In this document: positions 1 to 8,585 of the stretch, piece after piece
How the letters are laid out: every line of letters begins with the position of its first letter
How positions within the stretch are numbered: position 1 is the first letter of the stretch
Source: Chlorokybus atmophyticus
Taxonomy: Eukaryota > Streptophyta > Chlorokybophyceae > Chlorokybales > Chlorokybaceae
Assembly: GCA_009103225.1 (NCBI GenBank)
Contig: RHPI01000277.1
Span: 920,477-942,102 of the forward strand
DNA: 21,626 nt
Reading direction: 5' to 3'
The notes under the pieces: model-generated
Seen by the model: only the letters and a program-made list of their open reading frames with translations
The model's database searches: none
What the model was told of the DNA's origin: nothing
Position numbers and translations under genes: made by a program

Positions 1-15
1 GGGGGGGGGGGGGGG
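1..15. repeat. poly-G run at window start
   Basis: Fifteen consecutive G residues open the window. This is either a genuine homopolymer or an assembly/sequencing edge artefact; nothing else in the window resembles it. Confidence 0.9.
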
Positions 16-1261
16 ATGGTAAATGTAAAGACGAGGGCCCTGTGTTTGGAGGTGTACGGGGTGCTTTGGCATACGTGATTAGAGTGGACATGCGCACTCT
101 GTTGATGTATGTACGCAGCCATTAGCACATAGCATTCCATTACACCGCCAAGCTATGTGCTTATGCTGACTCCATTACCCCTACCCACAACCCACAGTTG
201 TTGTAGTACCTGCCACGCAGCCGTCACGTTAGTAAGTCGCCTCCACACATACGCGGCGCACGATGCCTCCGGTCGCCACCACTCTCAGCCTCTGTACATA
301 TCAGATATATACGGTATTTAGATATGAGGTTATGCATGTTTAATATGCAGGGTAAACCGCATTAGTAGCCACCAAGCTTTCCCCCTTCTCGCCACACACC
401 GCAACCAACATGTATATATACAAAGCACAATTTACAATACATTACAGGTTACCAAAACGAACGCCTTAGCTGCACGCAACTAACTCCGAGACAACGCCAC
501 AACAAACACCGTAAACACCCCCTCATAGCAGAAAGTTCCCGCAGCCTGGGCCTACGGGCAGCCTCCTTATTATGAAGATAGCTCTCTATACATATGTACA
601 CGGGCGCGGACACGCGGACGTGTGGCAGGTATTATGGCAATGCCTGCTACTGTGGGGGGTTACATGTTAAGGTAGTGAAGATTAGCAGCACCACATAGCC
701 TTGCGGTGTTGAATGCAATGTGTTGGTGAGTATGCATGGTGCTAAAGCTAGCATGAGTGTATGCATGCTTGTATTATAGCTTAATGATGGGACAGCGTGC
801 TCATGCATTGATATGCTAGCATGCGTAGCTGCCTACCAAGTACACACTCTCACATTTCCACGGTTACCACTACCCACATTACTCACATGACATGACGCCC
901 AGCGTCACGTGTGCAGCATACTTTGTACACCTCCTTAACAGGCCCTGTTGCCAAAAGCGCTGGACCTGTCAGACAAAGTCGTCTCCGGCACGATAAGGAA
1001 ATAATTGACAACTACTCAGCACTGTGGCATGAACATGTACACGCGTACATTACATCGCACGCCACAGCATTAAGCTGCCGTGTCGTGACACACGTCACCA
1101 CGGTAAATTTGGCTTTGCTGAAGCCTGTGCAAACGAAGCCTGTACAAAACTGGGTGGCACTGCCATGATGAGAAGCCGTGAACGTTGAGGCGTCATGTTT
1201 AGCATACACATTGGAAAGTTAAGGCACTGGCACTCTCCTGTCAACGCACACATCCGATGAG
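16..1261. other. non-coding / unassigned DNA upstream of the spliced gene
   Basis: I see no convincing coding region on either strand here apart from possible unrecognised 5' exons of the gene that follows. The stretch contains copy 1 of a diverged repeat (368-575) and a block at about 715-830 dense in overlapping GCATGC/ATGCAT and GCTAGCATG words. A possible 3' splice site ending CTTAACAG near 941 opens a short frame with no recognisable similarity, so it is not called as an exon. Confidence 0.5.
368..575 (+). repeat. diverged direct repeat, copy 1
   Basis: This segment shares an ordered series of blocks with 2670-2860 in the same orientation: GCCACCAAGCTTT followed by C-rich DNA, then CAACCAACATG, GACAA(C/T)GCCACAACA, AAAGTTCC(C/T)GCAGCCTG, and a GCAGC(C/T)TC(C/T)T tail. 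The copies differ by many substitutions and small indels, so the duplication is old. Neither copy has a shared open frame. It could be a UTR-like duplicated segment or a relic of a repeat family. Confidence 0.6.
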
Positions 1262-1941
1262 TTAACGATGACAGCAATGACGGCTTTGTGCCAGGCGACG
1301 TTGCCGATAGCGGCGTATATAAGAAGGATGCCAAGCAGGTTAGTGAGCATTAGTTGTGAAGGTGCAGCTAGCAGCCATGCAGCCGCCCTACGATTCGCCT
1401 TAGGGCTACTATCCGCCATACTACACAGCACCGCCTGTGGTAATCGTAAGTTTGGCCTGTGCAAGCAAGCATGCATGCATGCTTGAGTAAGGAGTCAATG
1501 CTACCGTTTGCAGGAGGAGGTTGCTGATGAGAGAGGCTATTACCCACAGCCGGAGACGTATCCGCCTCCTCCGCCAGGTGGCTACCAAGCAAAATACCCT
1601 CCGCCAGGTCAGGGCCTTCCGCACCTGCCTGCATGGTTTGTGCACGCGTGCATGCAACACGCCTTGTCATTCACATGCACAACAGCAAGGAACACAAGAT
1701 ACACTGGCAACACAAGGCCTTAATTTGTGGCTAAGTACACGCACACTACTTGTCACGATCAACTTTGCTGCCTACACACAATGTTATGCTTGCACGCACT
1801 ATTTGTCTGTTGCGTGCAGCTGGGCATTATCACCACCACCTCAAGGAGGGTGAAGTGGTGTTGGGAGCGACGGTGGGTGTGGCGGCGTTGGAGCACTACA
1901 AGAAGGAGAAGCATAAGAGAGAACACGAGTGGGGCAACTAA
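1262..1941 (+). CDS. small spliced gene, Tyr/Pro-rich (YPPP) protein with basic His/Lys C-terminus, 5' end not resolved
   Basis: The model joins four exon segments: 1262-1338, 1404-1445, 1514-1607 and 1820-1941. Introns are 1339-1403 (gttagt...ttag), 1446-1513 (gtaagt...ttgcag) and 1608-1819 (gtcagg...tgcag). Phases agree at each junction; the last joins G + CT. The product reads an Asp/Asn-rich segment (NDDSNDGFVPGDV), then GYYPPYY, ERGYYPQPETYPPPPPGGYQ, KYPPP, and a tail with a short Gly/Val/Ala patch (LGATVGVAALEH) before KKEKHKREHEWGN and two stop codons. Proline-tyrosine repeats followed by a small hydrophobic patch and a His/Lys tail resemble plant and algal YPPP-type small proteins, several of which follow a C2 domain. 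No C2 domain is visible here and the start is unknown. The Asp-rich stretch resembles an EF-hand loop but lacks the terminal acidic residue. An alternative exon 2 beginning at ATG 1377 would contain an in-frame TAG at 1401-1403. Function is not known. Confidence 0.5.
1466..1485. repeat. 20-nt perfect palindrome inside intron
   Basis: CAAGCATGCATGCATGCTTG is fully self-complementary. It sits in the 68-nt intron 1446-1513, so the intron RNA could form a hairpin that brings the splice sites closer. That role is inference. Confidence 0.85.
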
Positions 1942-3030
1942 TAAGGTGTCAACAAGCTTACAAAAGAACGGAATTTGCCAGTCAGAAGGTTGAAGATTGG
2001 TTGTGTCTAAAGTGTGAGCTTGGTTGTTGGAGAGATGCGTTAAGAGGCGGATTTGTAAGTGACAACAAGAGTCTGTCAGTATCACCCTCGACAAGGCATG
2101 CAACATGTACACAAGCTTGTGGACTTTGTTGCTCAGCTATCTCATTGGCTGTCCTTTGTGTGTGTGTGTTCAATAACGTGTTTTAATAGCGTGTGTTGAA
2201 GTGAGTGGTGCCTTTGCACAGCACACCAGTGCAGCACAAACTCATCATGTGATGTAATGTTGTGCGCCCCTACTTTAGCGCGCGCAAGGCTTGCTTGCCT
2301 GGCGTCATCTTGTTGTTGGCCCTCCAGTTGTGGTGGTGATGCCTGATTTACGTTTCTGCCGACAACACATACGCCGCGAGCGGCATGCACACATGCATTT
2401 TTCGCATCCACACTGCTTATGTGCAGGCCAAGCACAGCAGGGAGGGCTGATGCTGTGAATTGAATGCTAAGAACCCTTCAGCTAGCACACGAGAGTTACA
2501 GTTAAAGTATCAAGTCGCACGCCATTTTGCACTAGTCTCCAATTGCACGCATAGGTAAGAAGAGGGGCTTGCATGTACTCCTGTTCATGATAAATTTAAA
2601 GCTTTTCAACAAACATACTACAGCTTACCGAATGTATGCTTAATTGTAAATGTTATACCACAACTTGCAGCCACCAAGCTTTGCCCCACGCTGCCACCAC
2701 AACCAACATGCATAGTTAACACTAGATCGTGTTGGTTGAGGAATGCAAAATCTACATAAACTGCGCGCAATCGAACCAAGACAATGCCACAACATATATC
2801 CCGAACATTCTCCATCGGCAAAAAGTTCCTGCAGCCTGCGCGCAGCTTCTTAATGTTGGCCCTCAAGCTGTTTCCAAACATAATGGCCCTGACAAAACCC
2901 TCCCCAGCGGGGCCAAACCCGCTTGCAAACAAGGTTACAATATGTGCATGCATATTACCTGCACACCACATCTGTTAAATACACTTGCATGATGCATACT
3001 GACTGCACATAATGCCTGCATCAGTGCATG
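1942..3030. other. 3' flank of the spliced gene and intergenic DNA
   Basis: No supported coding region. TGTAA words, the usual green-algal polyadenylation signal, occur at 2054-2058, 2253-2257 and 2645-2649 and could end the upstream transcript. Which one is used, if any, cannot be told. A short TG run lies near 2157-2170. Copy 2 of the diverged repeat begins just after the last TGTAA. Confidence 0.4.
2670..2860 (+). repeat. diverged direct repeat, copy 2
   Basis: Partner of 368-575 in the same orientation about 2.3 kb away, sharing the blocks GCCACCAAGCTTT, CAACCAACATG, GACAATGCCACAACA and AAAGTTCCTGCAGCCTG. A longer open frame exists on the - strand here, but copy 1 does not preserve it. 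I therefore treat the repeat as non-coding. Confidence 0.6.
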
Positions 3031-3069
3031 CCGGTCGCAGTTGAAGCGTCACGCTTCAACTGCGACCGG
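3031..3069. repeat. 39-nt near-perfect palindrome (hairpin 1 of a tandem pair)
   Basis: Two 19-nt arms (CCGGTCGCAGTTGAAGCGT and its exact complement) flank one central C at 3050. With a one-base centre this would form a cruciform in DNA or a very stable foldback RNA. It is separated by one base from a second, longer palindrome. Confidence 0.95.
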
Positions 3070-3070
3070 T

Positions 3071-3123
3071 CGTTAGTGCACTGCCAACACCGCGACGGTC
3101 GCGGTGTTGGCAGTGCACTAACG
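3071..3123. repeat. 53-nt near-perfect palindrome (hairpin 2 of a tandem pair)
   Basis: Arms of 26 nt (3071-3096 and 3098-3123) are exact reverse complements around a single G at 3097. The arms begin CGTTAGTGCACTGCC. No mismatch is seen, unlike the decayed DNA around it, which implies recent formation or continuing correction. Confidence 0.95.
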
Positions 3124-3745
3124 ATACATTGAAACCCGGTTAGGGCTCAACATAAAGAGTCGCGGTACCAAAAGCCGGCGGCCATAGTTAGTTATTGCCC
3201 GCATGGCAACTTGCTGACTGTGGTGTCTCTCCCCTTCAGATGATGAATCGGGGTTAAGTGTGGGGTTGTCGACTCTATGGGCTATGGATGTCGTTGTGTG
3301 GAGCACCGCTAATGTGGCACGTTGCTTCACCATGCATGCAGGTGAGTAATATTACTGATGGTGTGGGCGTGCGTGCATAGCATAGCACAGGGTTGTGACA
3401 ACATACTAAGGGCTTGGTCCAGCTCTGATGCTTGAGCACGCTCGTAGCACGCAATCTTCACATGGCACAGCATGGCATTATGTGCACTATATTGCGATGC
3501 CATGTGCCTGCACAAATTACAAAAGCCACACGTGAGCTGCAATAACTTGCTTACTCTAGGTCACGCCCATAGCTACCAGCTTATAGTATAAGGCTGGCCA
3601 AAGCCCTTCTCTGTCTCTTACTTACGTAGTAGGAAGTATCCAGTGAGGATTTAGCATGATAAACACGTGTAGTGCTTGTGGTGTGTGCTCATGCGGGCTA
3701 CTCCTGAGCCAATGCGGCCTTGGGTATGATTAACTATGCAAGGCA

Positions 3746-3780
3746 TGAGTGAGCTAGCACAGCCTGTGCTAGCTCACTCA
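3746..3780. repeat. inverted repeat, 16-bp perfect arms, 3-nt loop
   Basis: TGAGTGAGCTAGCACA, a GCC loop, then the exact complement. No T-run follows, so it does not look like a simple terminator. Confidence 0.95.
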
Positions 3781-3786
3781 GCGGTT

Positions 3787-3815
3787 GATGTGACTTGGTC
3801 TGTCCATGTCACATC
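3787..3815. repeat. short inverted repeat, 8-bp arms
   Basis: GATGTGAC (3787-3794) and GTCACATC (3808-3815) flank a 13-nt loop, seven bases after the preceding hairpin. Together they could form a two-stem structure. Confidence 0.6.
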
Positions 3816-3955
3816 CATACGACTCACATCCTGTTGTCAAGGGAGCTGCTATGCAATTAGTCATGAAGCAAGAGATGAGATTGGCTTCTCCAACAAGCTA
3901 AGAGGCTCCTGGTTGGTCGACGCAGTAGTGGAAGGCATCGGGCCTTATCATTCAT

Positions 3956-4321
3956 TGTGTTAGGTCCGAGGGCAGCAAGGGGGAGCGTAGGACGGTGGGC
4001 CAACGTGTTGGACATCACATCGTTGGGGAGACTCTGGTCTTGTGTGTAGGGTGCCTAGCCTTAGTTGTTTAAGGCGCCCTGTCGGGTCGAGGGGAGTCGA
4101 GGGTCACGCTGTCTCGGACAGCTGCATGGACAGCCATGCTGGGCTGGACATGCTGCTGCGCCACCTGTGTAACGCGTAGCAAAAACAGAAAGATGACCTC
4201 AACCCTCATGGTGACAAGTGCTTCGTGCAGCTGGTGTACTGCTGCTGGGTAGTACGGGCAGATGGAGTCGGTGTTCTCCCTAAGAACATGCTGTGCTGTA
4301 GCATACAAAGTCAACAAGCCA
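3956..4321 (-). repeat. presumed 3' LTR of element 1 (left edge uncertain)
   Basis: On the - strand the element's coding region ends at 4367 and is followed by a seven-G run (4322-4328) that looks like the end of a polypurine tract. TGGCTTGTTGAC follows immediately, as expected for an LTR beginning with TG. The right edge is therefore placed at 4321. The other end is only a guess at a TG near 3956. The partner LTR lies outside the window, so it cannot be checked by comparison. Confidence 0.3.
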
Positions 4322-4328
4322 CCCCCCC
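4322..4328 (-). promoter_or_regulatory. candidate polypurine tract of element 1
   Basis: Seven consecutive G on the - strand directly precede a TG dinucleotide downstream of the integrase/PHD stop codon. In LTR retrotransposons this is where plus-strand DNA synthesis is primed. Confidence 0.45.
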
Positions 4329-4366
4329 TGGGCTCTGGGGAAGGTCCCAGCTCCAGAGCTCAGCTG

Positions 4367-5056
4367 CTAACGCAAGCGAGGAGGGCCGTTGGTACGGCAA
4401 TCGTCGCACCAATACTCCTCCATAGGTATCGTGTCCAAAGGTGGCTCCAGGCAGTAGCAATGCAGGCCCTTGTTGCAGCCATCGTAGAGCATCATGAGTG
4501 CGTCGTCGCCGGCGCTGCCGCAGTGTTCACAGCGTGTGCTGCGCGCGAGACGAGGGTGCTGGATACGCCCGAAGCCGGCTACGTAAGGAAGGTGACATTG
4601 CGCACAGTTCACCATGTTGTCCTTCAACCTCTCTCCGTTTCGACCAAGGAGGTCCAGCACCCCTGTGGGGTACACTTTGAGTACCTTGTAGACGGTGCGG
4701 CCTACGGAGGTGTCAAGCGTGTCTTTGGTGGCTGCCATGCGATAGGCAAAGTCCCCCGCTTGGAACCGCCGTTGGCGCTCCTTGTAGAAGCCACTGCGTA
4801 CGCGCTCGTAGCGCAGCGTGTCGCGATGCTGCGCGATGCGCAGGTTGTTGAAGGCCATGGGGACGGTGCGCTCGGAAAGCGCGGCGCGCGTGGTGATGTC
4901 GTGGTGCATCCAGTCAGGGTCGTCGAGGTTGTTCACGACGCGATCCACCTCCTGCTGCGCATGGAAGGGGAGCAATGGTGGTCGCCCGAATAGCAGGTAG
5001 TACGGGCTGTACTCCCGCAGAGCCGCCTGCTTTGACAATCGATATTCAAGGGCCAC
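4367..5056 (-). pseudogene. element 1 integrase C-terminal part with PHD finger
   Basis: This 229-residue segment continues in frame from the integrase core after one TGA stop. Residues 1-110 are integrase tail (EYSPYYLLFGRPP, then FQAGDFAYRM), the usual Gypsy GPY/F-like region. Residues 176-220 form a C4HC3 PHD finger: C176, C179, Y191 where a Cys is expected, C194, H199, C202, C217 and C220, with the typical DGC...HCYCLEPPL core. PHD fingers usually read histone H3 tails. In an integrase tail this would be expected to steer insertion, as chromodomains do in chromoviruses; that role is inference. The Cys-to-Tyr change should weaken one zinc site. An extra CAQC pair (151-154) lies just before the finger. 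Confidence 0.85.
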
Positions 5057-5990
5057 TCACGGGAGGTGGTCATCCCAAGTGTTCTTCTCGTACTCCAGCA
5101 CGTATTTGCGGAGTGCCTTCTTGATGGTCTGTAGTGTACGCTCGGCGAGGCCGTCGGCTTGAGGGTGATCACGCGAGGTACGGCGGTGGTCAATGTAACA
5201 TTTGTCCAAGAGGGTGTTGATTTCCCCTCTGAACTCAGCACCTTGGTCAGTGATGACCTCGGCGCAGCTGCCAAATCGGCTGAGAACGTGAGAGAGGAAG
5301 GCTTGAGACACCCCCCTGCTGCTCTTGTCGGGTAATGGCACCAGCTCCACCCATTTGGAGAAGTGCTCGATCATGACCAGGATGTAACGGTTGCCACGTG
5401 CTGAGGGTGCCAAGTCCCCCACGATGTCGAGTCCCCATCGGTAAAAGAGACCGGAGATGGGGAGTGGGTGCAAGGTGGCGCTACGCGTGTTGTAACTGGC
5501 GCGCACCATGTCACACTGCTGGCAGTGGCTGACGAACCTTTGCACCTGTTTTGTTAATCCATACCACCAATATTGTGCCCTCACTAGGCTGACTGTACGC
5601 TTGACACCGAAGTGTCCAAGCTCAGTGTGGAGGGAAGTGATGATGCCCTCGCGCGTGACTGGTGTCGGCACTTCCTTGTCTTCGTCGTGGAAGCGGCGAT
5701 ACAGCTTGTCACCTGCCCATCGATAGTGACGGGTGCGTTGGTTGACCCGATCCTTCTCTCGAGCGCTCATGCCGGAGGGAAGCTGGCCACTTTGAAGAAA
5801 GGAGAGTGATGGCTTGTCCTGCCATATGTCCTGCCTGGTGTCAGTGGGCGCCAGCTCTGTGTCATCAACGTCAATGTCGGCTGCGTGGGCGTCTCCCAAG
5901 GGTGTGGTTGCCGCAGGGTCGATAGACTCAAGGGCAGGAATCTCCTCTTCCACTGCTGAGGCCGTGGTGTTGGTCTTGCGCCCCTGAGCG
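5057..5990 (-). pseudogene. element 1 integrase: HHCC zinc domain and catalytic core
   Basis: The segment holds the HHCC domain (HTELGHFG ... HCQQCDMVR), the first core Asp in GLDIVGDL, the second in ITDQGAEF, and the Glu in HPQADGLAERT. These form a retroviral-type D,D-E triad with 34 residues between the second Asp and the Glu. It would join the cDNA to the host chromosome. The reading frame enters from the RNase H tail by a frameshift near 5990, through an acidic linker. It is broken at its end by a TGA (5057-5059) where the alignment expects a sense codon, possibly Trp. The same frame then continues into the integrase C-terminus and PHD finger. Confidence 0.9.
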
Positions 5991-6531
5991 CAACGCGGCA
6001 GCAGCAAACATGGCTGCCATGGTGGGGGATGTTGCTGCAGGGATGAGCTCATGCCGAGCTCCGGTTGCGTCGTTGGTGCTGAAGTGAGGGTTGCGACTGA
6101 GGCCATCGGCGTCTTGGTTGGTGAGGCCAGCGCGGTGGTCAGTCTCAAAGTCGTATTCCTGCAACAGCAGGGCCCATCGAGCAAGTTTCCTTGTCAGATG
6201 TTGGTTGGTCATCAGCCACTTGAGGGGCTGATGATCGGTAATCAGTTAAAACTGTCGACCAAAGAGGAAGGGTCGGAAGAAGGAGATGGCCCACACTGCA
6301 GCGAGGCACTCCCCTTCGTTGCTGCTGTAGTTGGCCTCGGCGCTGTTGTTGCTTCGGCTGGCGTATGACACCACCCGCTCCTTCTTGTTCTCATCGTGCT
6401 GCACCAGCACCGCTCCCATCCCCAGCTTGCTCCAGTCGGTGTGAAGGATGAAAGGCTTGGCGTAGTCCGGACGTTGAAGGATGGGAGCGCTGGTGAGCCT
6501 GCTCTTCAGCTCCTTGAAGGCCTGCTGTTGT
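5990..6531 (-). pseudogene. element 1 RNase H domain
   Basis: Reading the - strand in the frame entered near 6531 gives HTDWSKLGMGAVL, then SNEGECLAAVWA, LITDHQPLKWLM, and the end of the domain LARWALLLQEYDFE ... DADGLSR. These are the Gypsy RNase H blocks with their acidic catalytic positions (Asp, Glu, Asp, Asp). A TAA at 6246-6248 interrupts the domain between the second and third catalytic blocks, in the usual QFTLITDH context. The frame changes again near 5990 before the integrase. The enzyme would degrade the RNA strand of the RNA-DNA hybrid. This copy cannot make it without suppression. Confidence 0.85.
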
Positions 6532-7362
6532 CGGCTCCTTCCACGCGAACTCCACCTCCTTCTTCAGTAGCTCGTTGAGGGGCCTTGCGATCTCCGCGAA
6601 GTCCTTCACGAACCGGCGATAGTAGTTGACCAGTCCCAAGAAAGCGCGCAGATGTGTGAGGTCTGTCGGGGCAGGGATAGCTGCCAGAGCCTCTACTTTT
6701 GCCTGCTGCACATACACACCATGGGGCACAATCATGTGCCCTATGTATGGCACCTTGTGGGTGAAGAAGGTACACTTGTCGGGGTGTACGGTCATCCCCA
6801 CTCCCTTGAATCGTTCCAGCACCGCTTCGATGTGCTGAAGATGCTCCTCGTTGCTGCGTCTGAAGATGAGGATGTCATCGATGTAGCACCGCGCGCAGTC
6901 CAGCCCCTTCAGGGCTTTGTCCATGACGCGTTGAAACTTGGCGGGGGCATTCTTCAGCCCGAACGGCATTACCTTCCATTGGTACAACTGTCGGATGCCC
7001 CAGAAGGAGGTCTTGTGCTTGTCCTCGTCCTTGATGGCGATTTGGTTGTACCCCTGACGCATGTCCAGGATGCTGAAGACTGTGCAGTCTCCCACATCAT
7101 CAAAGATACCCTCTGCTGTGGGCATGGGGTACCGGTCTTGCTTGGTCTTGTTGTTGAGGGGGCGATAGTCGCCACACATGCGTCGCTCTGTCCAGTTGCC
7201 TGCTGAATCCTTCTTCAGTGGCATGACGGTTGCTGCTGCTAAGTCCGATGTGGACTCTTCGATAAGGCCTGCATCAAGCAGAGCCTTACATCTCTGTTCC
7301 ACCAAGTCTTCTTCCAACTTGGAGAGCCTGTATTGTCGTCGGAACACCGGCTCAGTGTCCAC
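6532..7362 (-). pseudogene. element 1 reverse transcriptase
   Basis: The frame carries the Gypsy RT motifs in order: CGDYRPLNNKT (residues 63-73), FSILDMRQGYNQI (Asp100), MPFGLKNAPAKFQRVMD (132-148), the catalytic YIDD (160-163), and the thumb block FLGLVNYYRRFVKDF (241-255). All catalytic Asp residues are kept. YIDD is a tolerated variant of the YVDD or YLDD seen in most Gypsy RTs. A single-base frame change near 7357 separates it from the methyltransferase C-terminus upstream, and another near 6531 leads into RNase H. The same frame runs on to 6391 but is nonsense after the second shift. Confidence 0.92.
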
Positions 7363-7900
7363 CCAGCTCGATGTCCATCTGGTACATTGAGCATGTACCC
7401 AATTCCTTCACATTGAAGCTGAATTGGCTCCTCCATTTGTTGAGGAGAGCCTCCAGCTTCTCTCGAGTGTCTTTTGTGGCCAACGGGCCAATGGCATGGT
7501 CCCAGGAGGTTGCATTGGCAACCACAGGAATGTCCTCCACTGTTACTGCTGCTTGCTCCTCCATGTGGATCACCTCGAGGGCTGTGTGAGCTGCCTTGGT
7601 GTCGGCTACGCGATCAGCCCACCCCCCAGCCAAGTGTTCGAGATCCTCGAAGGACACGTGGCGGTCCTGCAATGCGAAGCTCAGCCCCAGCAGCCATACC
7701 ATGCTGTTCTGATCCATGGCGCGACCAAGCAGCTGGCATTGCTGACTGTCTGTCAGCGATGAGCCCATGATGCTGTTGGGGAAGAATCCCATGGCGCGTT
7801 CACGTTCGCGTGCGTTGGGTTCTTCTAGCCTGTTGGTGGTCGCATCGAACACCATCCCGTCACCACCGTTCCGAAATGCGTAAAAGCCCGGGTAGGACAC
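7352..7900 (-). pseudogene. element 1 C5-cytosine methyltransferase C-terminus and linker to RT
   Basis: The first 75 residues (SYPGFYAFR, EEPNARERERAMGFF, LLGRAMDQNSMVWLL) match the expected final part of a C5 cytosine methyltransferase: motif IX with the RE..R.MGF block, and motif X, where the GNAV-type helix is replaced by GRAMDQNSM. The remaining hundred residues are an acidic linker running towards the RT, ending in a region typical of the start of Gypsy RT (KWRSQFSFNVKELG). It lies in the same frame as the upstream methyltransferase core, separated only by a TGA at 7901-7903. That stop falls between motifs VIII and IX, so a readthrough or ancestral protein would be continuous. Confidence 0.8.
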
Positions 7901-8585
7901 TCATGTGGAGAGTGCGCGACGGGGCTGACCGGGCTGATTGCACGGGTAGAAGTGGTTGTGGTCATGACGCAGGACAGGTTGTGCTGTGCGGCCGGGGTCA
8001 AGGATGTCATCGACCAGCAGGTTGCGCGGCCGAGCGCTGCGTGTGTATTTGGCGGTCATGAGTTCCTCCACGGTGGCCAAGTTTGTCCTATTGGCACGTA
8101 CACGATGTGCGCGCGAGCCATGTCGTGCCGCGTTCACCTTGAGTGGGTGCCCCAGAATGGAGCAAACTTGTCGGTAGCTGGAGGCCACGTGCGGACGCTT
8201 GTCGTCCTCTGAATGCACATTTTCGATGACGTACCCCAGGGGTCTGGAGATCTGGTGGTGTTGAAGGAGGTGGATGATTCTCATCAGCTCCCAAAACAGC
8301 CCGGAGCGAGGGTTTTCGAGGCCTTGCCCCTTGCCTGCCCTGGAGTGCCCTTGACATTCCCATTCAGCTATTAACAGGTCGACGTTGCCGAGGGACAGTA
8401 GGTGATCTTCAGTGATCAGTCGGATGTCTTGTGGCAATGCTTTGAGGCTGCCTTGCAACGCCGAGAGGGGTAGTTGACGTGGATACCTGGCGTGCAGTTG
8501 GCGTACGTGGTGCTTGAGGACCGTTTGCGCGTGTGGGTCTGGGTCGCAGTAATAATATATGACAACCTTCACGCCCGTGTTGAGG
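7901..8585 (-). pseudogene. element 1 C5-cytosine DNA methyltransferase core
   Basis: The segment holds the central motifs of AdoMet-dependent DNA (cytosine-5) methyltransferases. Motif II-like YYYCDPDPHAQTVLKHH is followed by motif IV AEWECQGHSRAGKGQG (residues 69-84; catalytic Cys73, with Glu instead of Pro before it), NPRSGLFWELMRII, motif VI YVIENV (114-119) and motif VIII HGSRAHRVR (151-159). Motif I (LELFGGIG) lies just upstream in another frame, ending near 8588. One base change there splits the enzyme. The full arrangement lies between retropepsin and RT of the same element, so it was probably part of the Pol polyprotein. Members of this family methylate cytosines in DNA; target preference cannot be read from the sequence. 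Confidence 0.9.

Larger units (their letters stand above)
3124..3955. other. intergenic DNA without a recognised gene
   Basis: No supported gene on either strand. It holds two further inverted repeats (3746-3780 and 3787-3815) and runs into the presumed 3' LTR of element 1. Confidence 0.4.

Noticed and set aside
1401-1403. TAG reassigned to glutamine in this genome
   Set aside because: TAG ends element 2 gag just after a canonical frameshift heptamer, so it acts as stop there. A splice acceptor or a mutation explains 1401 more simply.
2618-2971. 117-codon - strand frame over repeat copy 2
   Set aside because: The homologous copy at 368-575 does not keep the frame, and no domain is recognisable.
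3031-3123. Rho-independent terminator or CRISPR-like repeat
   Set aside because: No T-run follows, the two palindromes have different sequences, there are no spacers, and the setting is eukaryotic.
4262-4993. 243-codon open frame on the + strand
   Set aside because: It is the antisense of the integrase C-terminus and PHD finger, and has no motif of its own.
6652-7206. 184-codon + strand frame
   Set aside because: Antisense shadow of the element 1 reverse transcriptase, whose catalytic motifs are clear on the - strand.
5057-7903. TGA recoded as a sense codon, since two in-frame TGA stops share TGAGTG context
   Set aside because: The same element also has TAA and TAG stops and several frameshifts, so ordinary decay is sufficient.
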